DNA of 64,000 bases, from NCBI GenBank assembly GCA_902778935.1, contig CACYZT010000007.1, forward strand, positions 1 through 64,000, in the 5' to 3' direction. Under the pieces are notes generated by a model. That model saw only the letters and a program-made list of their open reading frames with translations, did not search any database and was not told the origin of the DNA. This document shows positions 46,388-54,084 of this stretch, piece by piece. The stretch's first letter is position 1, and every line of letters starts with the position of its first letter. The translations under genes and the position numbers were made by a program. This DNA comes from an uncultured Bacteroidales bacterium (GTDB lineage Bacteria; Bacteroidota; Bacteroidia; Bacteroidales; Paludibacteraceae).

Positions 46388-47001
46388 AAGTTATTTCTAA
46401 ATTGTATCAGTTCGTTTTTTTCCTGCTCGGATATATATCCTTCTTTGACAGCCACTTCGGCCAGTACATCCAGGTTACTCAAGCTGTGGTTCTCGGTCTT
46501 GGCAGCAGCGATGCGGTCCAGACCTTTCTGCATGCCGTAAGTGAAGATGGACACGATGCCTAACACGTCCGCACCGGCTTCACGCAGCACTTCCACCACT
46601 TCCAGACAGCTGCCGGCGGTAGAAATCAGGTCTTCCACCACTACCACCTTCTGTCCCGGCAGCAGTTTGCCTTCTATTTGGTTCTGCCGACCGTGGTCTT
46701 TAGCACCGGAGCGTACATAACCCATCGGCAGGTTCATCTTGGTTGCTGTGATAGCTGCGTGTGCTATGCCGGCGGTCGAAGTGCCCATCAGCACTTCCGC
46801 TTCGGGGTAATAGGTACGAATCAATTCTGCCAGACCGTTCTCTACATCCTCGCGCACCGCTACGTCGCTAAGCGTCAGGCGGTTGTCACAATAAATAGGA
46901 CTTTTGATACCGCTCGCCCATGTGAACGGTTCGTTCGGCCGCAGGAACACGGCTTTTATTCGCAGCAAATCCGCTGCTATCTTTTCACTTAAACTTTTCA
47001 T
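46384..47001 (-). CDS. pyrE: Orotate phosphoribosyltransferase
   Basis: 205 residues. It converts orotate and PRPP to OMP. The PRPP loop is VVVVEDLISTAGSC; KSPIYCDNR and GYVRSGAKDHGRQNQIEG complete the active site. It is 1 bp after pyrF and overlaps pyrB by 4 bp. Confidence 0.97.
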   Translation of the reverse strand: MKSLSEKIAADLLRIKAVFLRPNEPFTWASGIKSPIYCDNRLTLSDVAVREDVENGLAELIRTYYPEAEVLMGTSTAGIAHAAITATKMNLPMGYVRSGAKDHGRQNQIEGKLLPGQKVVVVEDLISTAGSCLEVVEVLREAGADVLGIVSIFTYGMQKGLDRIAAAKTENHSLSNLDVLAEVAVKEGYISEQEKNELIQFRNNL

Positions 47002-47002
47002 T

Positions 47003-47719
47003 TCAACTCCTTAAACTCTTCAACTCCTTAAACTCCTTCACACATCTCCTATACGCTGCCACGGGGTCTTCGGCTGCCGTGATAGGACGGCCGACTACGA
47101 TATAGTCGCTGCCTATCTCTTTGGCTTTAGCCGGAGTGGTAATACGCACCTGATCGCCTACTGCGCCATCTGCAAAACGGATACCCGGTGTCACGGTCAG
47201 AAACTCCGCGCCGCAGCGCTCTTTGACCATGCCGGCCTCAAGGGGCGAGCAGACCACTCCGTCCACGCCGGCTTCTTTCGCCATCTGGGCGTAATGGCAT
47301 ACACAATCGCTGATACTGCCGCTGATGAGCAGTTCGTCGTGCATCCTTTCCTCGCTTGTCGAGGTCAACTGCGTCACGGCTAAGAGGATAGGACGTGTGC
47401 CGTCTGCGCGGGTTAAGCCCTTCAGCGCAGCTTCCATCATCGCTTTGGTGCCGGCTGCATGGAGATTGACCATATCTATATCCAGTTGGGACAGAACCGC
47501 CATTGCTTTCTGCACCGTATTGGGAATGTCGTGCAACTTAAGGTCCAGGAATATCTTGTGTCCGCGTTTGCGCAGTTCGCGAACGATAGACGGACCTTCC
47601 GCATAATAGAGTTCCATCCCTATCTTCACAAACGGTTTCGTGTCCGTAAACCGGTCCAGGAAGGCAAAGGTTGTCTCTGCATTCCGGAAATCACAAGCTA
47701 TGATTACATCTCTTTTCAT
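47003..47719 (-). CDS. pyrF: OMP decarboxylase
   Basis: 238 residues. It decarboxylates OMP to UMP. The catalytic motif [14 protein letters not shown], the phosphate-binding [23 protein letters not shown] and the end [15 protein letters not shown] are clear. It overlaps pyrD upstream by 4 bp. Confidence 0.97.
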   Translation of the reverse strand: MKRDVIIACDFRNAETTFAFLDRFTDTKPFVKIGMELYYAEGPSIVRELRKRGHKIFLDLKLHDIPNTVQKAMAVLSQLDIDMVNLHAAGTKAMMEAALKGLTRADGTRPILLAVTQLTSTSEERMHDELLISGSISDCVCHYAQMAKEAGVDGVVCSPLEAGMVKERCGAEFLTVTPGIRFADGAVGDQVRITTPAKAKEIGSDYIVVGRPITAAEDPVAAYRRCVKEFKELKSLRS

Positions 47720-48618
47720 ACCACTCCGATTATATCTTGCAAATGGGTTATATTCAGTTCTTTCATCACGCCCGGCAACTCATCGATGATCTGTTGGCAC
47801 GCCATCGGGTTTTGCAGGTTCGCTGCCCCTATCTCTACGGCACTTGCGCCCGCCATCATCATCTCTATCACGTCTTCCGCTCTGCTCACGCCTCCGCAAC
47901 CGATGAGAGGGGTGCCCGGACAGGCTTTGCTCACCTGATTGACCATGCGTAGCGCCACAGGGAACACGCCCGGTCCGGAATAACCGCCGTAGGTATTGGC
48001 AAGCACCGGTTTGCGCCGGCGGATGTCGATACGCATGCCTAACATCGTATTGATAAGACACAGACCATCAGCTCCGGCGTCCACACAGGCACGGGCGATG
48101 GAGGCTATGTCCGTCACGTTCGGACTGAGTTTCATATAGACCGGTTTGCGCGTAACGGCTTTCACCGCTTTGGTCACCGCCGCAGCCGCTTCCGGAGATG
48201 TGCCGAACGCCATACCGCCGTTATGCACATTCGGGCAGGAGATATTAACCTCTATGATAGCCGCATCCGTCTCCTGGTCAATACGGGCACTAACGTACGC
48301 ATATTCCTCCAGACTGAAACCGCTGACATTCGCGATAATAGGACCTCTGTATAGTTTGCGCAAGGCGGGCAACTCTATCGCTATCACCTCGTCCACGCCC
48401 GGGTTCTGCAGTCCAATGGCGTTCAGCATACCTGCCGGACACTCGGCTATACGGGGTAAGGCATTGCCGTAACGAGCGTCACGAGTGGTCCCTTTGGTGG
48501 CTATCGCACCGAGACAATTGAGATCGAACCATTCGCTCATCTCTTGCCCGAATCCGCATGTTCCGCTCGCCGGAATAACCGGGTTCTGCAATTCAATATC
48601 TCCGAGTCTAACTTTCAT
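47716..48618 (-). CDS. pyrD: Dihydroorotate dehydrogenase, class 1B catalytic subunit
   Basis: 300 residues. FMN enzyme oxidising dihydroorotate. The catalytic Cys lies in [38 protein letters not shown] and [19 protein letters not shown] bind FMN. Class 1B is supported by the adjacent pyrK, 7 bp upstream, so electrons pass to NAD. Confidence 0.96.
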   Translation of the reverse strand: MKVRLGDIELQNPVIPASGTCGFGQEMSEWFDLNCLGAIATKGTTRDARYGNALPRIAECPAGMLNAIGLQNPGVDEVIAIELPALRKLYRGPIIANVSGFSLEEYAYVSARIDQETDAAIIEVNISCPNVHNGGMAFGTSPEAAAAVTKAVKAVTRKPVYMKLSPNVTDIASIARACVDAGADGLCLINTMLGMRIDIRRRKPVLANTYGGYSGPGVFPVALRMVNQVSKACPGTPLIGCGGVSRAEDVIEMMMAGASAVEIGAANLQNPMACQQIIDELPGVMKELNITHLQDIIGVV

Positions 48619-48625
48619 TCAATCT

Positions 48626-49354
48626 TCAATTTTCAATTTTCAGCGCGTCCGCGCTGAACACCGGTCCTTCTTTGCATACGCGCTTGAAGCCATCTTTGGT
48701 CTCTATCGTGCAACCCATACACAGTCCTGCTCCGCATCCCATTCGTTCCTCCATACTGATTTGCCCGTTAGTGCCTATCGTGCGCAGCAGAGCTTTGAGC
48801 ATCGGCAGCGGTCCGCAAGCATAGTAGAACGGAGCGGGCTTGTGCAGAAGGTCGGTTACTACGCCTTTGACGCCATAACTGCCATCCATCGTGCATACGC
48901 TGACCTGACAACCCAAGGCTGTAAAACATTCTTCACCGAACACTTCGCTCTTCGTGTTGAAGCCTATCACCACGTGTACGTTCTTGCCCGCTTGGCGCAG
49001 TTGTTTGGCAGCATAAATCAAAGGCGGCACACCGACGCCTCCGCCAATGAGGAGCACCTCTTTGCCGGCTTTCGCAAGGTTATAACCGTTGCCCAGGCCC
49101 GTGAGTATATCGAGCGTCTCGCCGCTCTTCATCTGCGCCATGCGGGCGGTTCCTTCGCCTATAGTCTTATAGATGATGGTCAGCAGGTCGTCCGCTATGT
49201 CGCTTACCGATATCGGTCGGCGCAGGTAACAGCCGGGAACGGCTATCTCCACAAACTGACCGGGCAGGATACCCTCCGTCTCGCCGCGCAGCGTCATGCG
49301 GTAAATCTTCTCCGCAATCCGCTCATTGCTTACTATGTGCCATTTACCTTTCAT
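48626..49354 (-). CDS. pyrK: Dihydroorotate dehydrogenase electron-transfer subunit
   Basis: 242 residues from ATG at 49354 (MKGKWHIVSNERIAEKIYRM). It has an FAD-binding domain (GQFVEIAVPGCYLRRPISVSD), an NAD-binding domain (VLLIGGGVGVPPLIYAAKQL) and a C-terminal 2Fe-2S site with CGAGLCMGC and a fourth Cys in RVC. It couples PyrD to NAD. Its start overlaps the pyrC end by 11 bp. Confidence 0.95.
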   Translation of the reverse strand: MKGKWHIVSNERIAEKIYRMTLRGETEGILPGQFVEIAVPGCYLRRPISVSDIADDLLTIIYKTIGEGTARMAQMKSGETLDILTGLGNGYNLAKAGKEVLLIGGGVGVPPLIYAAKQLRQAGKNVHVVIGFNTKSEVFGEECFTALGCQVSVCTMDGSYGVKGVVTDLLHKPAPFYYACGPLPMLKALLRTIGTNGQISMEERMGCGAGLCMGCTIETKDGFKRVCKEGPVFSADALKIEN

Positions 49355-50465
49355 CTTCAAAAACAATCTTCCCTCGCACTTCGTTTTTGACGCATCTTCC
49401 ATACACGGTCCAACCCGCAAACGGGGTGCAGTGTCCTTTGGACACGAACCGCTCCGGCTCTATCGTGTAGTGCGCGTCGAGGTCGAAGGTGGCCCAACTG
49501 TCTTCTTTCAGTCCCATGATTTCGCGTGCACGCGTGGACATTAATTTAATAAGGCGTTCCATCGTCAGCATGCCGGTTCGCACGAGATAGGTGTACATGA
49601 GCGGGAAAGCGGTCTCGATGCCCACGATGCCGAAGGCGCTCTGTGCTAACCCTTTACTCTTCTCCTCGGCGCTATGCGGGGCATGGTCGGTGGCTATCAC
49701 GTCTATCGTGCCGTCTTGTATGCCTGCGAGCAACGCCATCTGGTCTGCCACGTCGCGGATAGGCGGGTTCATCTTCCAACATCCGTCCTCCTGTAGCATC
49801 CGGTCGTTGAGCAGCAGGTAATGCGGAGCCGTCTCACAGGTCACGTGGATGCCGCTTGCTTTCGCATCGCGAATCAAAGCCACGCTCTCTTTGGTCGAAA
49901 TATGGCATACATGCAGACGGCAGCCCGTCTCCTCGCTCAAACGGATGTTACGCTCTATCTCGCGCCATTCGCTCTCTGAGCATATACCGCGATGCGCATG
50001 TGCATGTGCGTACGCTCCTTCATGTATATAGCCTCCGCGGAGCAGACTGTTCACCTCGCAATGCTCGACGATGATACTTCCGACCGCCGCGATACGCTGC
50101 ATGGCTTCGCGCATCAGACCCTCGTCCTGAATACCGCGGCCGTCGTCCGAGAAACCGGGCACATACGGACTTAACTCCTCAATATTAACGAGTTCACCCT
50201 CGCCTTTCTGGCCGAGGGTGATACTTGCATACGGATGGACGCCAATGAGGCTGTCGCGCGCAATAATAGCCTGCTGCGCACCCAGATGCTCAAGGCTATC
50301 GGGCGCAGGACATACGTTTGGCATAGTGAAAACATCGCTGTAGCCGGCGCGACATGCAGCCGTACTACCCGAAAGGATAGTCTCTTTATACGCGAAACCT
50401 GGTTCACGGAAATGCACATGCAAATCCACTAAACCGGGTATTCGTATTTGACCAAACAGACTCAT
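49344..50465 (-). CDS. pyrC: Dihydroorotase (compact, CAD-like)
   Basis: 373 residues, first gene of the cluster. Zn-binding motifs: DLHVHFREPG near the very N-terminus, HCEVNS, HVCHIST and ATDHAPHSAEEK. The chain starts directly at the barrel (IPGLVDLHVH) without the usual 45-60-residue N-terminal beta domain, resembling the dihydroorotase domain of eukaryotic CAD; the C-terminus SKGHCTPFAGWTVYGR also resembles that type. FSDDGRG is present, as in bacterial type I enzymes. Its promoter lies 54-85 bp upstream. Confidence 0.93.
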   Translation of the reverse strand: MSLFGQIRIPGLVDLHVHFREPGFAYKETILSGSTAACRAGYSDVFTMPNVCPAPDSLEHLGAQQAIIARDSLIGVHPYASITLGQKGEGELVNIEELSPYVPGFSDDGRGIQDEGLMREAMQRIAAVGSIIVEHCEVNSLLRGGYIHEGAYAHAHAHRGICSESEWREIERNIRLSEETGCRLHVCHISTKESVALIRDAKASGIHVTCETAPHYLLLNDRMLQEDGCWKMNPPIRDVADQMALLAGIQDGTIDVIATDHAPHSAEEKSKGLAQSAFGIVGIETAFPLMYTYLVRTGMLTMERLIKLMSTRAREIMGLKEDSWATFDLDAHYTIEPERFVSKGHCTPFAGWTVYGRCVKNEVRGKIVFEDER

Positions 50466-50482
50466 TGCGATTTATAACGTTT

Positions 50483-50550
50483 ATACTTTCTTTCGAAAGC
50501 AGTATCAAAAATCTTGTGCAAAGGTACAAAAAAATTTTGTTCTGGGCAAA
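50483..50550 (-). promoter_or_regulatory. Promoter and leader hairpin of the nucleotide cluster
   Basis: Minus strand: TTTG (50550-50547), a 20-nt spacer, then TACCTTTG (50526-50519). In the leader, AT-rich arms ATACT/AGTAT (50483-50487, 50501-50505) flank CTTTCGAAAG, giving a small hairpin just downstream of the predicted TSS. No other consensus promoter is possible in the gaps of the 28-kb cluster, which are all under 40 bp. Confidence 0.75.
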
Positions 50551-50647
50551 TAATACAATCACTTTTTTTGTTTTGCTAACTCAACTTGTCATTGTGTCGC
50601 CAATTTGGTTTTTAGTCTTTATAATTTTCTGTTTTTTTGCGCAATTA

Positions 50648-50679
50648 TTTGCGTATTTCAAAAAAAAGATGTAATTTTG
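50648..50679 (+). promoter_or_regulatory. Promoter of murI
   Basis: TTTG (50648-50651), a 20-nt spacer rich in A, then TAATTTTG (50672-50679), only 8 nt before the ATG at 50688. It is divergent from the pyrC promoter about 100 bp away. Confidence 0.8.
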
Positions 50680-50687
50680 CACTCGTT

Positions 50688-51650
50688 ATGGCAAAGATAG
50701 GTGTTTTTGACAGCGGTTACGGCGGATTGACTATCCTGGACGCTATTCGCAAGCGACTTCCCCAATACGACTATTTGTATTTGGGCGATAACGCCCGTGC
50801 GCCCTATGGCACGCACTCGTTCGATGTTATCTACCGTTATACGCTTCAGGCTGTCAGATACCTTTTTGAGCAAGATTGCGCACTTGTCATTTTGGCTTGT
50901 AACACCGCGAGCGCGAAAGCGCTGAGGACAATCCAGCAGAAAGACCTGCCTCTTCTTCGGTCTGTCAGTCCGAAGGACGGTCTGTCAGCGGAGCGGTCTG
51001 TATTCTGTCAGTCCGAAGGACGGTCTCTAAATGTGCTGGGTGTAATTCGTCCCACCGTTGAAGCGGTACCGGCTATCACAAAAACCGGTCACGTCGGTAT
51101 TCTCGCAACGCCGGCAACCGTAAGTTCCGAGAGTTATGTACTGGAGTTACAGAAACTGTCAGACGATCTTGTCATCACCCAACAGGCATGCCCGTTATGG
51201 GTGCCGCTCATCGAGAACGGCGAGCATGAGGGTCCCGGCGCGAAATATTTCGTAGGCAAATATCTCCGCGAAATTCTCGCTAAAGACCCGCTTATCGACA
51301 CGCTCATCCTTGGCTGCACGCACTATCCGCTGCTAAAAAAAGAAATCGACCATTGGCTCGCCTATCATCGTGAGATAGAGATGTCCGACTTCCCTGTTCC
51401 TGCAGATACTCCGCAGATACAAACCATCGCACAAGGAGAGCTGGAGGCTGCAAGCTTGAAAGAATACTTGCAACGTCATCCGGAATACGAATCCCAACTC
51501 TCGCAGGCTGCACCATTAAGCGCCTCCGGCGCAGCATCCCCTATGGGCTCCTGCCGCTATCTAACCACAGAAAATGCGGACCGCTTCGCGCAATCCGCAT
51601 CCCTCTTCCTCTCCTCACCCGTCCACGCGGAGCACATCGATTTGGAGTAA
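50688..51650 (+). CDS. murI: Glutamate racemase with in-frame repeat-derived insert
   Basis: 320 residues from ATG at 50688 (MAKIGVFDSGYGGLTILDAI). It makes D-glutamate for peptidoglycan. The two catalytic Cys lie in LACNTASA (Cys71) and LILGCTHYPLL. Residues 91-113 are encoded by a 69-bp copy of the palindromic repeat that fills the spacers around pth; removing them rejoins QQKDLPLL and LNVLGVIRPTVEA, as in ordinary MurI. The inserted peptide begins RSVSPKD and ends SEGRS. The insert has no stop and keeps frame, so the enzyme is probably functional. A leader of only a few nt is predicted. Confidence 0.95.
   Translation: MAKIGVFDSGYGGLTILDAIRKRLPQYDYLYLGDNARAPYGTHSFDVIYRYTLQAVRYLFEQDCALVILACNTASAKALRTIQQKDLPLLRSVSPKDGLSAERSVFCQSEGRSLNVLGVIRPTVEAVPAITKTGHVGILATPATVSSESYVLELQKLSDDLVITQQACPLWVPLIENGEHEGPGAKYFVGKYLREILAKDPLIDTLILGCTHYPLLKKEIDHWLAYHREIEMSDFPVPADTPQIQTIAQGELEAASLKEYLQRHPEYESQLSQAAPLSASGAASPMGSCRYLTTENADRFAQSASLFLSSPVHAEHIDLE
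50958..51026. repeat. GGTCTGTCAG palindromic repeat block D, inside murI
   Basis: 69 bp made of CGGTCTGTCAGTCCGAAGGA, CGGTCTGTCAGCGGAG, then CGGTCTGTATT plus CTGTCAGTCCGAAGGA, closing with CGGTCT. The CGGTCT ends form a direct repeat. Same orientation as block C; same cores as blocks A and B on the other strand. Length divisible by three. Confidence 0.9.
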
Positions 51651-51689
51651 TTTTCTGCCTTTATCGTGCCGTTGATGTCGGCTTAACAA

Positions 51690-51717
51690 CCCACTAATCA
51701 CCCACTAATCACCCACT
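51690..51717. repeat. Short tandem repeat between convergent genes
   Basis: Two full copies and one half copy of the 11-bp unit CCCACTAATCA lie between the stop codons of murI and the trypsin-like protease gene. No terminator hairpin with a T-run is clear in this 79-bp gap. Confidence 0.7.
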
Positions 51718-51729
51718 CTTACACCGGTT

Positions 51730-53226
51730 TTACCACGCAACGCCGAGGGTGATGCCGAGGCCGTGCTGGAGGTACTGGTTGAAGGCTTCGTTATTGCTTT
51801 TGGGCTTGAACGCCGGGATCTTCAGGTCATTCTTAGTCCACTGCCAATCCATCGCGTAATGAAGTCCCAGGACCAAGTCCACGGAGTTGAACGGAATACG
51901 CCAATCGAGCCCTATACGCGTATCCGTGAGAATAGCAAAGCCCCCATAGATATTTCCCGTTTTCATCGGTCCGGCTCCGGCACTCTGGGTGATACGAGGA
52001 ACGAGCATGTGTTTACCCACCTGAATGGGCAGTTGCCCTCCGACATAGAGCCCGAACATGGCTCCCGCACGGGTTTTATAACCTAACTTGGTAGCGAAAA
52101 TCTCGTCCTCGGTCATGGCTTCTTCGATAAGCGCGGTTATCTGCACGCCGGTAGCGATATAGCCCAACCAATCGAAACCAAACTGCAGGCCGACCTGTTG
52201 GTTCATACCCAAAAAGTTGTCATAAATGATGCGTACTTCTCTGATTCGATCCATATCCTTCACTATGTGCGAAGCAGAGGATTCAAAATGCTTGCTCTTC
52301 GCCAGTTTTCCGGACACCAGGCTATCGCGGACAGCGAGTGTGCGCAGAGCCGGATCAAAGGGCAAATGCCAATCCAGATTCTTGAGGTTCTTCTGGGTCG
52401 AATCCGGCAGATGGCGGAAGACAAACAGCCAATCTTCGCCAGAGAGGTTCTGAAGGGGTTTTAGTTCCGGATGGGCAACCGCTTTCGGCGAAGTCAAGGT
52501 CGTCAAGAAAGCCTGAACATCTTCTTTTCCTATCGCCAGGCCCACTCCCTCGCGGTAGAAAGCCTTCCATGTGTTGATGCCTAATATTTCGTATTTGCCT
52601 TCGGCATTCTTGAGCAAAAGCGGTCCTCCGCTGCTACCGGGATCGATGGACGCAGTATGCTGAATGATACGCGAGGCGCGCTCATGGGCATCCACATCCA
52701 CGCGGGCGTTAGAGATGCTTCCGCGCGTGAGTTGCCAAGAGGGTTTGCCAGCCAAGCCGGGGAAGCCTGCCGCTACGATAGAGAGGTCTTCGTCAATCTC
52801 ACCGGCATAAAGCGGCAGCGCGATCATCTCACACTCGGCAGGAAGGGCAACCGCCGCCAAGTCCGCTTCGCCGATATTTGTCACTTCACAATGCTCGTAA
52901 CGGAGCGTTTTCTCGTGGAGTTGGAAAGTGATGGTTGCTTTCTCGGCGTAGCCGATGACATGTAGGTTGGTGAGCACATATTTCTTGCCACCCTGCTCCA
53001 CTACGACACCCGAACCAAAGGTTCCTTCGTTCTTATAGGCCGTCAAAGCCTGCGAGGCACTCCTCATTCCGGCGCGCGCCATGTACAAAGAGTAATCCGC
53101 CATCATCGCTCTTTCCGAGTCCGCAAACTCAGGAGAAACGATACATACGCTGTGTCGCAGTCCTTGTGCGGACGCCGAAAAAAGGACCAAGAGCAGCATT
53201 GCTGCCAAAAAGTAGAAACGCTTCAT
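51730..53226 (-). CDS. Secreted trypsin-like serine protease with C-terminal beta-rich domain
   Basis: 498 residues from ATG at 53226. A signal peptide (MKRFYFLAAMLLLVLFSASAQG) precedes an S1/HtrA-type domain: His in LTNLHVIG, Asp in EADLAAVAL and Ser in DPGSSGGPLLL. No PDZ domain follows. Instead residues about 330-498 contain alternating-hydrophobic strands (MLVPRITQSAGAG, DLVLGLHYAMDWQW) and end in Trp (GITLGVAW), as outer-membrane beta-barrels do. A protease-barrel fusion or a beta-sandwich are both possible. It is 10 bp downstream of another exported-protein gene, so they form an operon. Confidence 0.75.
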   Translation of the reverse strand: MKRFYFLAAMLLLVLFSASAQGLRHSVCIVSPEFADSERAMMADYSLYMARAGMRSASQALTAYKNEGTFGSGVVVEQGGKKYVLTNLHVIGYAEKATITFQLHEKTLRYEHCEVTNIGEADLAAVALPAECEMIALPLYAGEIDEDLSIVAAGFPGLAGKPSWQLTRGSISNARVDVDAHERASRIIQHTASIDPGSSGGPLLLKNAEGKYEILGINTWKAFYREGVGLAIGKEDVQAFLTTLTSPKAVAHPELKPLQNLSGEDWLFVFRHLPDSTQKNLKNLDWHLPFDPALRTLAVRDSLVSGKLAKSKHFESSASHIVKDMDRIREVRIIYDNFLGMNQQVGLQFGFDWLGYIATGVQITALIEEAMTEDEIFATKLGYKTRAGAMFGLYVGGQLPIQVGKHMLVPRITQSAGAGPMKTGNIYGGFAILTDTRIGLDWRIPFNSVDLVLGLHYAMDWQWTKNDLKIPAFKPKSNNEAFNQYLQHGLGITLGVAW

Positions 53227-53236
53227 ATAAGGAAAA

Positions 53237-53974
53237 TTATTCGTCGTCGCCAACTACGCCATTAGACACTGAATCCGTTTTAATCTCGGGGATGATTTTT
53301 GCGGGTTCTTCCGTTTTCTTACCCCCTGCCATTTCGTCCAAGATATACTGCATGTCCGAGCCTTTGAGTTTGCCTTTCTTGATAGCTGTAGCAATCTCCT
53401 CCTTCTCGGCAAACAGTTTCGCTGCCGCTTTCTTCATTGCCATAAAACTGCCATTCACCATTGCCAATTCAGCCAGTTCCAACTCCGGGCGGACGAGATA
53501 ATAGAGGGTTGGGGTATCCGGTCCGTTTCCACCTACAAACTTAATAAAATTCAAATCGCCTGTTTTCTTATCCATTTGATAGTTCATCTCGCATTGAAAG
53601 ACCACTCCCCATGCACTTCCCATAACGGGATTTCCCCACTGGTGCTCGCTCTGCATGAATGATTTGCGGGCGTGGATATAATACAACACGTGCTTCTTGT
53701 CCGGGAAATCCTTGTGCCAGATTTTAATACCGATAATATCTTCCGCCTGGATATAGGTGTGTCCTTTTTCCCCGGCGTCCTTTTTCACGCCCAGTTTGCT
53801 TTTTCCAACGCGCGGCAGTTCCAATTCCGCAAACTCTTCTACATGTCCGTCCTTAAAATACACCTCCCCCGGATAATAATGAGGCGTGAGCAAGCTCATT
53901 TGTGTAATAAACTGCGCCTGAAGCGCTACGCTGGCAAAGACTGCTGCCAGAACAAGAAGAAATCTTTTTTTCAT
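53237..53974 (-). CDS. Exported protein of unknown function, protease partner
   Basis: 245 residues. A signal peptide (MKKRFLLVLAAVFASVALQAQ) is followed by a domain with EVYFKDGHVEEFAELELPRVGKSKLGVKK and HTYIQAEDIIGIKIW, a layout common in small secreted Bacteroidota proteins, and an acidic end (SVSNGVVGDDE). No catalytic motif is seen. It is the first gene of the operon with the trypsin-like protease; it could be its substrate or cofactor, which is inference. Confidence 0.6.
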   Translation of the reverse strand: MKKRFLLVLAAVFASVALQAQFITQMSLLTPHYYPGEVYFKDGHVEEFAELELPRVGKSKLGVKKDAGEKGHTYIQAEDIIGIKIWHKDFPDKKHVLYYIHARKSFMQSEHQWGNPVMGSAWGVVFQCEMNYQMDKKTGDLNFIKFVGGNGPDTPTLYYLVRPELELAELAMVNGSFMAMKKAAAKLFAEKEEIATAIKKGKLKGSDMQYILDEMAGGKKTEEPAKIIPEIKTDSVSNGVVGDDE

Positions 53975-54007
53975 AAATTTTCAATAATTAGTAAGCATTT
54001 GCGGGTG

Positions 54008-54038
54008 CAAAAGTACACAAAAAAAATGACATACGCAA
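54008..54038 (-). promoter_or_regulatory. Promoter of the exported-protein/protease operon, nested in a terminator
   Basis: Minus strand: TTG (54038-54036), exactly 20 nt, then TACTTTTG (54015-54008). The TTG sits in the loop of the sufB terminator and the spacer contains that terminator's T-run. Confidence 0.7.
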
Positions 54039-54057
54039 GAGGTATGCCATTTTTTTG
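54019..54057. terminator. Terminator of sufB (bidirectional)
   Basis: ATGACATAC (54026-54034) and GTATGCCAT (54042-54050) pair with one mismatch that becomes G.U in the minus-strand RNA. Runs of T follow on both strands. It ends sufB on the minus strand. Confidence 0.75.
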
Positions 54058-54084
54058 AGAATTTTCGATAAATCGAGAGAACAT

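Noticed and set aside
50941..51030. Possible frameshift or pseudogene in murI
   Set aside because: The insert is 69 bp, keeps frame, and both catalytic Cys regions and the C-terminus remain intact.
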